A stretch of DNA of 64,000 nt from Paracoccaceae bacterium (GTDB taxonomy: Bacteria > Pseudomonadota > Alphaproteobacteria > Rhodobacterales > Rhodobacteraceae), in assembly GCA_022448245.1 (NCBI GenBank), contig JAKVCO010000013.1, positions 45,046 through 109,045 of the forward strand. Direction: 5' to 3'. The translations under genes were made by a program, and so were the position numbers. Positions 46,350 through 55,213 of this stretch are shown here, one piece after another (positions within the stretch are counted from its first letter, which is position 1; each line of letters starts with the position of its first letter). The notes under the pieces are model-generated. The model made no database searches. It was not told where the DNA came from and saw nothing but the letters and a program-made list of their open reading frames with translations.

Positions 46350-46870
46350 TCTATGCGCTCGAAGGTGTCGTCCCGACGCTGCCCGACACCGATGATTTCT
46401 GGATCGCGCCCGACGCCAATGTCATCGGCAATTGCATTTTCGAGGCGGCGACGTCGATCTGGTTTGGCGCGACGCTGCGCGGCGATAATGAGCCCATTAC
46501 GGTGGGCGAAGGCTCCAACATTCAGGAAAACTCCGTCCTGCACACCGACATTGGCTTCCCGCTCACCATCGGGAAGGGCTGCACGATCGGGCACAAAGCT
46601 ATGCTTCACGGCTGCACCATCGGCGACAACTCGCTCATTGGCATGGGGGCGACAGTGCTCAATGGCGCCGTGATCGGGAAGAACTGCCTCATCGGGGCAG
46701 GGGCGCTGATCACCGAGGGCAAGACCATCCCGGACGGAAGCCTTGTGATGGGCACCCCCGGCAAAGTGGTGCGCGAGCTCGATGAGGCTGCGATCAAGGG
46801 GCTCGAGATGTCGGCCCTCGGCTATCAGATGAATATGCGCCGCTTCCGTGATGGGCTAAGCCCCGCATGA
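46346..46870 (+). CDS. Gamma-class carbonic anhydrase family protein
   Basis: A 174-residue left-handed beta-helix protein of the gamma-CA/PaaY/YrdA group. Hexapeptide repeats are visible ([45 protein letters not shown]), and the zinc histidines are likely in [14 protein letters not shown]. Function ranges from carbonic anhydrase to uncharacterised transferase-like roles; not settled here. It overlaps gmk upstream and the PLP enzyme downstream, both by four bases. Confidence 0.9.
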   Translation: MIYALEGVVPTLPDTDDFWIAPDANVIGNCIFEAATSIWFGATLRGDNEPITVGEGSNIQENSVLHTDIGFPLTIGKGCTIGHKAMLHGCTIGDNSLIGMGATVLNGAVIGKNCLIGAGALITEGKTIPDGSLVMGTPGKVVRELDEAAIKGLEMSALGYQMNMRRFRDGLSPA

Positions 46871-48018
46871 CGCGCCGCCGTCCGATTGCGCCCTTTTCGG
46901 GCCAGCCTCTCGTCAGCCCGCTGCAGCAATCCGTCGTTTATCGGTCCGATACGCCGGATGCGCTTGACGCGATGTACGAGGGCGACGACGCGGCGTTTGT
47001 CTATTCTCGCGAAGGTCACCCGAACGCTCAGCATGTGGCCAGCATGATCGACGCGATGGAGGGATGTTCTGGCGGGATCATTGCACCGAGCGGCATGGCC
47101 GCGGTGACGCTGGCCATTCTCGGCAGCGTTCAGACGGGCGATCATGTGTTGGGGTCCGAGCAGCTCTATGGCCGCTCGCTCAAGCTCTTGAAGGAAGAAC
47201 TGCCGCGCCTCGGTATCCCTACTAGTTTCTTCGATCCGACGGATATCAAAAGCGTTGAGGCCGCTTTGAGCCCGGAGACGAAGGCGATCCTCGTCGAGGT
47301 CGTCGCAAACCCGTCGCTGCGCGTGGCGGATATGGACGGGCTGGCCGCGCTGACGAAGGAGCGTGGGATCACGCTGATCGTGGACAACACCTTCACCACG
47401 CCGCTGGGGTTCCGCCCGCTCGAGCGTGGGGCGGATATCGTTCTGCACTCTGTGACCAAGCTGCTTTCAGGGCATTCGGACGCGATGCTGGGGTGGGTGG
47501 CCGCAAAGGACCCTGAGGTGAACGCCCGGCTCGAGACCATGGCCATCACGATGGGTATGACCGCCGCACCCTTTGATTGTTGGCTGGCCGAACGGGGCCT
47601 GCTGAGCTTTGAGCTGCGCCACTCGCGCACGCAGTCGAATGCGGCTGCCTTGGCTCAGGCGCTCAGTGAGATGTCTCAGGTACGGCGCGTTCTGTATCCC
47701 GGGCGCCCCGATCACCCTGACCATTACCGTGCGGCGCATCTGCTTGGCGAAAATATGGGGGCCATGGTCTCCTTCGAGATCGAACCTGATCGCGCTGTCA
47801 CCAATGCCTTTGTGGAGGCGCTTGATGTGGCTTTTGCACCGACGCTTGGGGACATCACGACAACGCTGTCGCACCCGGTGTCATCCAGCCATAGGCTCGT
47901 TGCCGCGGCAGATCGCGAGGCCGCCGGCATTAGCGAAGGGTTCTTCCGTGTCTCGGTAGGTGCCGAGCGTGAAGATCAGCTGGTCGAGGCCTTCCGGAGC
48001 GCCCTAGTTCAGCTTTGA
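46867..48018 (+). CDS. PLP-dependent Cys/Met metabolism enzyme (cystathionine lyase or sulfhydrylase type)
   Basis: A 383-residue fold type I PLP enzyme of the Cys/Met metabolism family. The cofactor lysine is in [16 protein letters not shown]; other marks are the tyrosine-bearing [43 protein letters not shown] and [21 protein letters not shown]. Members include cystathionine gamma-synthase, beta- and gamma-lyases and O-acyl-homoserine sulfhydrylases; sequence alone does not decide. If MetA makes O-acetylhomoserine, a sulfhydrylase using it would be logical, but this gene sits in the yicC-gmk operon rather than with metA. Confidence 0.85.
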   Translation: MTRRRPIAPFSGQPLVSPLQQSVVYRSDTPDALDAMYEGDDAAFVYSREGHPNAQHVASMIDAMEGCSGGIIAPSGMAAVTLAILGSVQTGDHVLGSEQLYGRSLKLLKEELPRLGIPTSFFDPTDIKSVEAALSPETKAILVEVVANPSLRVADMDGLAALTKERGITLIVDNTFTTPLGFRPLERGADIVLHSVTKLLSGHSDAMLGWVAAKDPEVNARLETMAITMGMTAAPFDCWLAERGLLSFELRHSRTQSNAAALAQALSEMSQVRRVLYPGRPDHPDHYRAAHLLGENMGAMVSFEIEPDRAVTNAFVEALDVAFAPTLGDITTTLSHPVSSSHRLVAAADREAAGISEGFFRVSVGAEREDQLVEAFRSALVQL

Positions 48019-48342
48019 GCGGTCCGGCAGCGCGATGAGGTCGAAATCGACTAGGGGCGCAGCCATCCGCACCTCTTTTTCAATGATATTCGGCGCAGGC
48101 ACGCCTTCCGCGATGGCCAGGTAGCGCCCGCTAAACCCAAGCCCCTGAAGCCGCCGCGCGAGGTCGGTCGCGTCAAAATTGGCACCCAAGAGGGGGCTCA
48201 TGACCGTATCGGGCATCACGTTGTCCAGTAGCGTGTCGCTGACGTCAGAAAAGGAGACAAAGTGCGCCTCGGCGCCGGCTGCGGCGGAACGCAGAGCCTC
48301 TACCCAGACATCCAGGTCTCCCACGCACAAAACCGTGCTCAT
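48004..48342 (-). CDS. Conserved-looking small protein, possibly a degenerate receiver fold
   Basis: A 112-residue cytoplasmic protein (MSTVLCVGDLDVWVEALRSAAAGAEAHFVSFSD). The alternation of hydrophobic strands and helices, ending in [16 protein letters not shown], looks like a small alpha/beta fold similar to a receiver domain, but the phospho-acceptor Asp and the acidic pair are not evident. Its end overlaps the PLP enzyme by 15 bases, and its start faces phoR across a short gap containing a palindrome. Function unknown; a link to phosphate signalling is only positional. Confidence 0.55.
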   Translation of the reverse strand: MSTVLCVGDLDVWVEALRSAAAGAEAHFVSFSDVSDTLLDNVMPDTVMSPLLGANFDATDLARRLQGLGFSGRYLAIAEGVPAPNIIEKEVRMAAPLVDFDLIALPDRSKLN

Positions 48343-48387
48343 CTACACATCCTTGATTGAGCGCGTTTGGGGTTGCGCTGCCCAGAG

Positions 48388-48403
48388 CTGTAAACGGTTA
48401 CAG
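48388..48403. promoter_or_regulatory. Palindromic operator candidate upstream of phoR
   Basis: CTGTAA-ACGG-TTACAG is a perfect six-base inverted repeat with a four-base centre in the divergent gap between the 48342 gene and phoR. The form resembles LacI-family operators more than a Pho box, which is a direct repeat. No LacI regulator is encoded in the window. Confidence 0.4.
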
Positions 48404-48495
48404 GTGTTGATAGCAATGATTTCTCAACCTTTTGGGGAGTGCTGACAAAAACACTCTGCTTGAATTCAGCCCGCAACGCGGCTCATGGCTTGCGT

Positions 48496-49533
48496 ATGGA
48501 TCGAATCGAGACCCTTACAGCCGTCATTGGCGCGTTGTCGCTGCCTGCTTTGGTCATCGGCCGCGGAAAGCGGTTGCTGGCGATGAATGAGCCAGCCTGC
48601 GTTCTGCTTGGGCATAATGCAACGGGCAGCCACTACACGACGGTGCTGCGTCAGCCTGCGCCCATCGAGGCGATCGAGGATGTTTTGGCCGGGAACGACC
48701 GGCGCACTGCTGAGCATCTGGGGCAGGAGGGGGACCGAGATCTGCGCTACAGGCTGGAGGTTGCCCCCGTGGGAGCCTCAAGCGCCCTTGGCGCGCTCGT
48801 GACGTTCCAGGACCTCTCGGATGCCGAAGGGCTCGGCCAGATGCGTCGGGACTTCGTGGCCAACGTCAGCCACGAGCTGCGCACTCCTTTGACCGCGCTG
48901 ATGGGTTTCATCGAAACCCTGCGCGGGCCAGCTACCAATGATCACAAGGCCGCAGCGCGCTTTCTGAGCATGATGGAGACCGAGGCCGAACGCATGAACC
49001 GTTTGGTTGCCGATCTGCTGTCGCTTAGCCGCTTGGAAAGCGAAGGTAGGCTCAAGCCCGACGCGCGCGAGGATATCGTGGCGATCGTCAAAGAGGCGGT
49101 GGAGACGTTGCCACCGCAAGCAGGTGATATCCGGGCGGAGATTTCACTGGCCTTGCCGGAGGACGAAGTCTTTGTCCGCGGCGACCGAGATCAACTGATG
49201 CAGGTGCTGAGAAACCTGCTGGAGAACGCAGTGAAGTATGGCGGGGGTGAAACCCGCGTGGCGCTGACACTTGTAGATCGGGAGCCCATTCTGCGCGGTC
49301 CGGGCGTCATCATTGACGTCACAGACAACGGTGATGGCATCGACCCCCACCACCTGCCGCGCCTGACGGAGCGCTTTTACCGGGTCGACGCTCATCGCAG
49401 CCGGGAGAGAGGCGGCACGGGGCTGGGGCTCGCCATCGTCAAACATATCGTGAGTCGCCACCGCGGGCGCCTGCGCATCCGATCCCTTCCGGGCGAAGGT
49501 TCAACCTTCTCAGTCGTGCTGCCCCGCCTCTGA
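48496..49533 (+). CDS. phoR: Phosphate regulon histidine kinase PhoR, apparently without membrane helices
   Basis: The sensor kinase for PhoB. From ATG 48496 it has 345 residues: a PAS-like domain (SLPALVIGRGKRLLAMNEPACVLLG), HisKA with FVANVSHELRTPLTALMGFIETL, and an ATPase domain (VLRNLLENAVKYGGG, VTDNGDGIDPHHLPRLTERFYRVDAHRSRERGGTGLGLAIVKHIV). The HELRTPLTALMGFIETLRG pattern is typical of PhoR. The track starts at GTG 48439, adding 19 unlike residues. No transmembrane helix is visible with either start, unlike E. coli PhoR. It lies upstream of the pst operon, with a VPLPA-CTERM pseudogene on the other strand between. Confidence 0.88.
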   Translation: MDRIETLTAVIGALSLPALVIGRGKRLLAMNEPACVLLGHNATGSHYTTVLRQPAPIEAIEDVLAGNDRRTAEHLGQEGDRDLRYRLEVAPVGASSALGALVTFQDLSDAEGLGQMRRDFVANVSHELRTPLTALMGFIETLRGPATNDHKAAARFLSMMETEAERMNRLVADLLSLSRLESEGRLKPDAREDIVAIVKEAVETLPPQAGDIRAEISLALPEDEVFVRGDRDQLMQVLRNLLENAVKYGGGETRVALTLVDREPILRGPGVIIDVTDNGDGIDPHHLPRLTERFYRVDAHRSRERGGTGLGLAIVKHIVSRHRGRLRIRSLPGEGSTFSVVLPRL

Positions 49534-49541
49534 ACCGCCCC

Positions 49542-50168
49542 TTAGGTGCGCCTTTGGCGGCGTGCCTAAGCGATCAGGCCGAATAGGCCCGCAGCAAGGA
49601 GCGGAAAGCTTGCTGGCACTGGGATAGGGGCAGGGGTGTCCACGATCTCGCCCGTAATCAGCACCGCGAAATCGCGTGCGTCCGAAAAGAAGCCGGGCGA
49701 GAACGCCCTATTGGCATCGAGCGACTGAGTGCTGGCTAAAGCAGACAATCCGGTCCCCAGTCGTCCGCGATTGCCATCACTCGAAAAGCCGACGGCATAG
49801 TTACCCGCTGAAAGCGTGCCGAGGCTCGAAAAGTCGGTTGATTGGAACCCCAGAAAGCCGTCCTCGAGAATGAATGATTCTGAGCCTAAGAGGGCGCCAG
49901 AGAAGTCGGTGCCACTGAAGACGGAGACCGTGACAGTGAAAGCGGGGCTGGTGAAGGCGTTCATGTCGCCAAAGAACGCGCCAACCTGGAGTGCCGATGT
50001 ACTGTCGGTCAAGACGAAAGTCCGGCGCAAAGGCTCGGCTTAGAAGGTGCCGAGTGTGACGCCATTTGCGCCTGATTCTCCTGCAGTTGTGTCCAAAATG
50101 GTGGCCGCATGGGCTGCGGGCGCAGCCAGTACCAAGGCTGTCGCGGCGATAGAAAAATTATTTGTCAT
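49542..50168 (-). pseudogene. VPLPA-CTERM secreted protein with two in-frame stops
   Basis: The track shows only 49566-50030. Reading the same frame from ATG 50166-50168 gives a signal peptide (MTNNFSIAATALVLAAPAAHAATILD), then a TAA at 50040-50042 (GTF-stop-AEPLRRTFVLTD), a Gly/Ser/Phe-rich body, the sorting motif IPVPASFPLLAAGLFGLIA, a TAG at 49566-49568, and ARRQRRT before a final TAA at 49542. A VPxPA motif, a helix and an Arg cluster form the normal exosortase/rhombosortase-type tail, so the TAG splits the tail from its basic end. Both stops fit CAA and CAG (or TGG) to stop changes. The original protein would have about 208 codons. Confidence 0.75.
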
Positions 50169-50495
50169 AATTCTCAGAATGTTAGCGGTTAAGTAAAAAA
50201 ATTATTCCCCTGATCGTTTGGTTAATTGGGAATTCTGCCAACAGTTTTTGCGCCGGGGGAAGGTGCTCTTGCCCTCTAGTGCATTGAAATTGAGTATTTA
50301 TTTGCGCGCGATCTCAATATGGCGCTGCGCCTTCGGAACCAAGTTTTTCGGCCGAAAACCAGCCGCAGGGCAAATGTCATAAAACAGTTACAAAAGTTTT
50401 ACAAAAGCATCGCACGGATTCCCTAAACGGCCCACAACGGCAGGTCGCCCGTGGGGGGAGACGGCCGGATGAACAGGATCAAGGAGCATCCATCC
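50169..50495. other. 327-base gene-free region with the pst promoter
   Basis: The only gap above 300 bases. The first part (about 50169-50240) is AT-rich, probably the promoter side of the VPLPA-CTERM gene; the last part contains the Pho box (50375-50407) and the pstS leader with AAGGAG. No tRNA, small ORF of note or repeat is seen in the middle. Confidence 0.7.
50375..50407 (+). promoter_or_regulatory. Three-unit Pho box upstream of pstS
   Basis: Three tandem 11-base units, TGTCATAAAAC, AGTTACAAAAG and TTTTACAAAAG, each a seven-base PhoB half-site plus a four-base AT-rich spacer. The first is close to the consensus CTGTCAT, the second is recognisable and the third weaker. It lies 88 bases before the pstS ATG, where a PhoB-activated promoter is expected. 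An imperfect -10 may be at about 50420-50428 (ccctaaac). Confidence 0.8.
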
Positions 50496-51527
50496 ATGTC
50501 ATTCACGAAACTGACAGCCTCTGTGATTGCAATCGCTGCTGTGGCCGGCGCGGCTCAGTCCCAATCCCGCGACCAGGTACAGATCGCAGGCTCGTCCACC
50601 GTGCTGCCTTACGCCTCCATCGTGGCGGAAGCATTCGGTGAAAACACTGACTTCCCGACGCCCGTTGTTGAATCCGGCGGTTCGTCCTCTGGTCTGCGCC
50701 GCTTCTGCGAAGGCGTAGGCATCAACACAATCGATATCGCAAACGCGTCCCGCGGCATCCGCGAGAAAGAGATCGCAGCCTGCGCCGCAAACGGCGTGAC
50801 CGACATCATCGAAGTTCGCATCGGCTATGACGGCATCGTCTTCGCCTCCCAGATCGACGGTCCGGCCTACGACGCCTTCACCCCGTCCGATTGGTTCAAC
50901 GCACTAGCACCCAAGGTGGTTGTGGATGGCGAACTCGTCGAGAACCCGCACACGCAGTGGGCTGACTTCAACGCCGATCTCCCAGCAGAAGACATCCTGG
51001 CCTTCATCCCGGGCACCAAGCACGGCACCCGCGAAGTCTTCGAAGAGAAGGTGATCGCGGCGGGCTGTGAAGCCACCGGCGCCTTCGAAGCAATGATGGC
51101 TGCTGGCATGTCCGAGGACGACGCCGAGGATGCATGCCTTGAGGTCCGCACCGATGGCCGCTCTGTCGACATCGACGGTGACTACACCGAAACGCTCGCC
51201 CGTATCGACGCAAACGCCAACGGCATCGGTGTGTTCGGTCTCGCATTCTACGAGAACAACACCGACAAGCTGAAGGTTGCGACAATGTCCGGCGTGGTCC
51301 CGTCCACCGAATCCATCGCAACCGGCGAGTACCCGGTGTCCCGCCCGCTCTACTTCTACATCAAGAAGGCGCATATCGGCGTGATCCCTGGTCTCAAGCT
51401 CTACGCTCAGTTCTTCATGGCTGACGAGATCGCCGGCCCGGATGGCCCGCTCGCATCCTACGGCCTCGTGTCCGACCCTGAGCTTGCCGACACGCAAGCC
51501 ATGATCGAAGCCGAAGGCACGCTCTAA
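50496..51527 (+). CDS. pstS: Phosphate-binding periplasmic protein PstS
   Basis: Periplasmic receptor for inorganic phosphate. From ATG 50496 (AAGGAG site ten bases upstream; the track start 50451 is too early) it has 343 residues: signal peptide MSFTKLTASVIAIAAVAGAAQSQ, then QIAGSSTVLPYASIVAEAF, the phosphate-loop region ESGGSSSGLRRFCEGVG, ANASRGIREKE, and IPGTKHGTREVFEEKV. The four cysteines could form two disulfides. First gene of pstSCAB-phoU-phoB, under the Pho box. Confidence 0.95.
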   Translation: MSFTKLTASVIAIAAVAGAAQSQSRDQVQIAGSSTVLPYASIVAEAFGENTDFPTPVVESGGSSSGLRRFCEGVGINTIDIANASRGIREKEIAACAANGVTDIIEVRIGYDGIVFASQIDGPAYDAFTPSDWFNALAPKVVVDGELVENPHTQWADFNADLPAEDILAFIPGTKHGTREVFEEKVIAAGCEATGAFEAMMAAGMSEDDAEDACLEVRTDGRSVDIDGDYTETLARIDANANGIGVFGLAFYENNTDKLKVATMSGVVPSTESIATGEYPVSRPLYFYIKKAHIGVIPGLKLYAQFFMADEIAGPDGPLASYGLVSDPELADTQAMIEAEGTL

Positions 51528-51541
51528 CAACTGTCTCCGGG

Positions 51542-51561
51542 GCGGCCCTTCAGAGGGCCGT
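51542..51561 (+). promoter_or_regulatory. Hairpin between pstS and pstC
   Basis: CGGCCCT-TCAG-AGGGCCG is a perfect seven-pair stem, extended by a G-T wobble, starting 15 bases after the pstS stop. No T-run follows. It probably protects the pstS part of the mRNA or attenuates read-through, giving more binding protein than permease, like the livK-livG hairpin. Confidence 0.65.
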
Positions 51562-51595
51562 CTCACCCCAGTCTGCCAACTGAAAGAACATAAAA

Positions 51596-53077
51596 ATGTC
51601 CGTCGCCTGGCTGCTTACCGCGCTCGTCCTGCTCTCCTTGGCGGGCTTTTTTATTGTGAAGGGCCGTGCGCTTGCATCTGCGGACGGCGATCGTCGCAGC
51701 CTGCATTCGCTGCCCAACTACTATGGCTACAACGCGATGCTGCTGGTCTTTGTGCCAGCGTTTTTTGTCATGTGCGCGTGGTTGGTTTTGCAGCCGATCC
51801 TCATTGGCGCCTCGGTGAGCTCGGAGTTTTCGGAGCAGAACCTGACTGAAGATATGAACATGAGCCTCGTGATGTCTGACGTGCGGCGCGTGGCAGACGG
51901 GCTCGACCAAGCGATCGCAAAGGGCGCCATTGGCGAGGATGAGGCCGAGGAAGTCGCCGCTGACCTCGACGGGCTCAAGACGCTGCTGTCGAGCGTGGGT
52001 GTGGTTCTGGGCTCAGATGTGAGCGACGACATCGTTGCGAGTGCGCAGGATTATCGCGGCATGGCCGGGACGTGGTCCGTGATCCGCGATGTGGTCGTCC
52101 TGATCTTGGCCGTCGCCGGTTTCGCCTACGCTTGGTCGCGCACCAATGCGAGCTTCCGCGCCCGCAACACGGTCGAGCGCGCGGTGCTCGCGCTCCTTAT
52201 CGGGGCGGCCTTCATCGCGATCCTGACGACGGTGGGTATCATCTACTCGCTGATCTTCAACACGGTGGAGTTCTTCCGCCTCTATCCGGCGTCCGAGTTC
52301 TTCTTCCTCCTTGAATGGGCGCCGAGCTTCTCGGGCCGGGGCGGTTCGTCCTCGTTGGGTGTGCTGCCACTGCTCTGGGGTACGCTCTATATCTCGCTCG
52401 TGGCGCTGGCGGTTGCTGTGCCGGTGGGGCTTCTGTCCGCGATCTATCTCTCTGAATACGCATCGCCTGCGGTGCGCGGCATTGCCAAACCGCTCCTCGA
52501 AGTGCTCGCCGGTATCCCGACCATCGTCTACGGCCTCTTTGCGCTGCTGACGGTCGGTCCGTTCCTGGTGAGCTTCTTCGGCGACGAAGGGTATCTGGGC
52601 GTCAACTGGATGGGCGGTGGTACGGCCGTCATGACGGCGGGCCTTGTGATGGGCATCATGCTCATCCCCTTCGTCTCCTCGCTGTCTGACGACATCATCA
52701 ACGCGGTCCCTCAAGCGATGCGCGACGGCTCCCTCGGGATCGGCGCGACGCAATCCGAGACGATTCGCCAAGTCGTTCTGCCTGCCGCGCTGCCGGGCAT
52801 CGTGGGCGCCATCCTCCTGGCCGCCTCCCGCGCGATCGGAGAAACCATGATCGTCGTCCTTGGGGCAGGGGCCGCGGCACGCCTCTCGCTTAACCCCTTC
52901 GAAGCCATGACCACCATCACGGCAAAGATCGTCTCGCAGCTGACCGGCGATAGTGACTTCGCCTCGCCCGAGGCGCTCGTGGCCTTCGCCCTAGGCATGA
53001 CGCTCTTCATCATCACGCTGGGTCTTAACGTCTTCGCGCTCTTCATTGTGCGCAAGTACCGGGAGCAATACGAATGA
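51596..53077 (+). CDS. pstC: Phosphate ABC transporter permease PstC
   Basis: First membrane subunit of the Pst phosphate importer. The 493-residue protein is longer than E. coli PstC (319) because of an N-terminal membrane/periplasmic extension (about residues 1-220, with LVFVPAFFVMCAWLVLQPIL and VVVLILAVAGFAYAWSRTNASF). The transport domain has LLWGTLYISLVALAVAVPVGLLSAIYLSEYA, the EAA-type loop DGSLGIGATQSETIRQVVLPAALPGIVGAILLAASRAIGE. It starts 68 bases after pstS and overlaps pstA by four bases. Confidence 0.94.
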   Translation: MSVAWLLTALVLLSLAGFFIVKGRALASADGDRRSLHSLPNYYGYNAMLLVFVPAFFVMCAWLVLQPILIGASVSSEFSEQNLTEDMNMSLVMSDVRRVADGLDQAIAKGAIGEDEAEEVAADLDGLKTLLSSVGVVLGSDVSDDIVASAQDYRGMAGTWSVIRDVVVLILAVAGFAYAWSRTNASFRARNTVERAVLALLIGAAFIAILTTVGIIYSLIFNTVEFFRLYPASEFFFLLEWAPSFSGRGGSSSLGVLPLLWGTLYISLVALAVAVPVGLLSAIYLSEYASPAVRGIAKPLLEVLAGIPTIVYGLFALLTVGPFLVSFFGDEGYLGVNWMGGGTAVMTAGLVMGIMLIPFVSSLSDDIINAVPQAMRDGSLGIGATQSETIRQVVLPAALPGIVGAILLAASRAIGETMIVVLGAGAAARLSLNPFEAMTTITAKIVSQLTGDSDFASPEALVAFALGMTLFIITLGLNVFALFIVRKYREQYE

Positions 53078-54393
53078 CCGACGCTACCACGCCAACGCCC
53101 AAGCGCGCGTCGCTGCTGGCCGTCGACGAACGCACCCGCAAGCGCAACGCCGCTGAAGCGCGCTTCAAGATCTACGGGATCGTGGCGATCTGTGTGGGCG
53201 TCTTGTCCCTCGTGGTGCTTCTTGCGGCGATCCTGTCAAACGGCATCCCCGCGTTCCAGCGCACTGTGGTGCAGGTGCCTGTGACCGTCACGCAGGAGCA
53301 GTATGACGCCGCAGAGTCGACGCTCTTCAAGACCAAGGAATACGAAGGCCTCTTCGTTGCGGCTTTGTCGGCGGAGCTGACGTCAGCTGGGATTGAGGCG
53401 GATATTTCGTCCGGCGCGCTGGAGCGTTTGGTGGGCAAGGTCGGCAACAACCTGCGCCAGTTCTACACCGCCAACGAAGTTCAGCTTGGCCAGGAAGTGC
53501 TGTTTGAAGTGCCCGCGGCCTCGCGCATCGACCGCTATTTCAAAGGCACGCTCGCCGTCGAAAATATCACCGCAGACAACCGCTTCATTCAGCCCCAGGA
53601 CCTCGACGTGGCCGAGGCCATGAAGGACGCCGGGCTTATGGCCACGGTCTTCGACTGGAACTTCATCACCGGCGTCGACACGGGCGTCGACAACCCAGGC
53701 GGGGCAGGGATCGGCGCCTCGGTGCTGGGATCGCTTTTGATGATGTTCGTGGTGCTCTTCCTTGCGCTGCCCATCGGCGTTGCGGCCTCGATCTACCTTG
53801 AGGAATTCGCCCCGAAGAACCGCCTGACGGACTTTATCGAGGTCAATATCTCGAACCTCGCTGCCGTGCCCTCGATCGTGTTCGGTATCTTGGGTCTTGC
53901 GGTGTTCATCCAGTACATGCACTTGCCGCAATCCGCGCCTCTGGTGGGTGGCTTCGTGCTGACGCTGATGACGCTGCCAACGATCATCATCTCCACCCGC
54001 GCCTCGCTGAAGTCGGTCCCGCCGAGCATTCGGGACGCAGCGCTGGGGGTAGGGGCCTCGAAGATGCAGGCCGTGTTCCACCACGTGTTGCCTCTCGCGG
54101 CACCCGGCATCCTGACAGGCACGATCATCGGTCTCGCACAGGCTTTGGGCGAAACGGCACCGCTGCTCCTCATCGGCATGGTGGGCTTTGTGGCCCGCTA
54201 TCCGGAGACGTTCCTCGGGGGGCTTGAGGGCCCGAACTCTGCGCTGCCCGCGCAGATCTATAACTGGGTGAGCCGCTCGGACGCGGTCTTCACCGAGAAG
54301 GCTTGGGGCGGGATCATTATCCTCCTCATCTTCCTTCTGACCATGAATATCATCGCAATTCTCCTGCGCCGCCGTTTTGAGCGCCGCTGGTAA
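53074..54393 (+). CDS. pstA: Phosphate ABC transporter permease PstA
   Basis: Second membrane subunit. The 439-residue protein also exceeds E. coli PstA (296), with a helix (IVAICVGVLSLVVLLAAILSNGI) and a periplasmic insertion (about residues 60-200, VQVPVTVTQEQYDAAESTLFKTKEYEG) resembling the DUF3333-type extension seen in alphaproteobacterial PstA. The core follows: GSLLMMFVVLFLALPIGVAASIYLEEFAP, DAALGVGASKMQAVFHHVLPLAAPGILTGTIIGLAQALGET. Overlaps pstC and ends 15 bases before pstB. Confidence 0.95.
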   Translation: MTDATTPTPKRASLLAVDERTRKRNAAEARFKIYGIVAICVGVLSLVVLLAAILSNGIPAFQRTVVQVPVTVTQEQYDAAESTLFKTKEYEGLFVAALSAELTSAGIEADISSGALERLVGKVGNNLRQFYTANEVQLGQEVLFEVPAASRIDRYFKGTLAVENITADNRFIQPQDLDVAEAMKDAGLMATVFDWNFITGVDTGVDNPGGAGIGASVLGSLLMMFVVLFLALPIGVAASIYLEEFAPKNRLTDFIEVNISNLAAVPSIVFGILGLAVFIQYMHLPQSAPLVGGFVLTLMTLPTIIISTRASLKSVPPSIRDAALGVGASKMQAVFHHVLPLAAPGILTGTIIGLAQALGETAPLLLIGMVGFVARYPETFLGGLEGPNSALPAQIYNWVSRSDAVFTEKAWGGIIILLIFLLTMNIIAILLRRRFERRW

Positions 54394-54408
54394 CGAGGGA
54401 CGAGACCC

Positions 54409-55209
54409 ATGTATGACGATACAAGACTCACTGAAGGGGACGTGGCCTCAATGAACACCAAGATTTCTGCCAAGGGCGTGGACGTCTTCTATGGCGACAA
54501 CCACGCGATCAAAGACGTCAACGTCGAGATCAAGGACAAGACCGTCACCGCCTTTATCGGCCCATCCGGCTGCGGCAAGTCCACTTTCTTGCGCTGTATC
54601 AATAGGATGAACGATACGATTGATGTGTGCCGCGTGACCGGGGACATCCGCCTCGACGGCGAAGACATCAACGACAAGCGCGTTGATCCCGTTCAGTTGC
54701 GGGCCCGCGTCGGCATGGTGTTCCAAAAGCCGAACCCGTTCCCGAAGTCGATCTACGACAACATCGCTTACGGCCCGCGCATTCATGGGCTCGCGAGGAA
54801 CAAGGCAGAACTCGATGAAATCGTGGAAAAATCTCTGCGTCGCGGTGCTATCTGGGACGAAGTGAAAGACCGCTTGAACGCGCCGGGTACCGGGCTCTCC
54901 GGCGGTCAGCAGCAGCGCCTGTGCATTGCGCGCGCCGTTGCCACGCAGCCCGAAGTTCTGCTGATGGACGAGCCGTGCTCCGCGCTTGACCCCATCGCCA
55001 CGGGGCAGGTGGAGGAGCTCATCGACGAGCTGCGCCAGAGCTACTCTGTGGTGATTGTCACGCACTCCATGCAGCAGGCCGCGCGGGTTTCGCAGAAAAC
55101 AGCATTCTTCCACCTCGGTAATCTCGTCGAATACGGTGATACGGGTGACATTTTCACCAAGCCAGAAGACCCGAGAACTGAAGCATACATCACCGGACGG
55201 ATCGGTTAA
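54409..55209 (+). CDS. pstB: Phosphate ABC transporter ATP-binding protein PstB
   Basis: The ATPase of the Pst importer, 266 residues. Motifs: Walker [21 protein letters not shown]-loop [24 protein letters not shown], signature [16 protein letters not shown], Walker [14 protein letters not shown] and H-loop [13 protein letters not shown], all characteristic of PstB. The GAGGGA ribosome site supports ATG 54409, though ATG 54451 is possible. Four bases separate its stop from phoU. Confidence 0.97.
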   Translation: MYDDTRLTEGDVASMNTKISAKGVDVFYGDNHAIKDVNVEIKDKTVTAFIGPSGCGKSTFLRCINRMNDTIDVCRVTGDIRLDGEDINDKRVDPVQLRARVGMVFQKPNPFPKSIYDNIAYGPRIHGLARNKAELDEIVEKSLRRGAIWDEVKDRLNAPGTGLSGGQQQRLCIARAVATQPEVLLMDEPCSALDPIATGQVEELIDELRQSYSVVIVTHSMQQAARVSQKTAFFHLGNLVEYGDTGDIFTKPEDPRTEAYITGRIG

Positions 55210-55213
55210 AATC

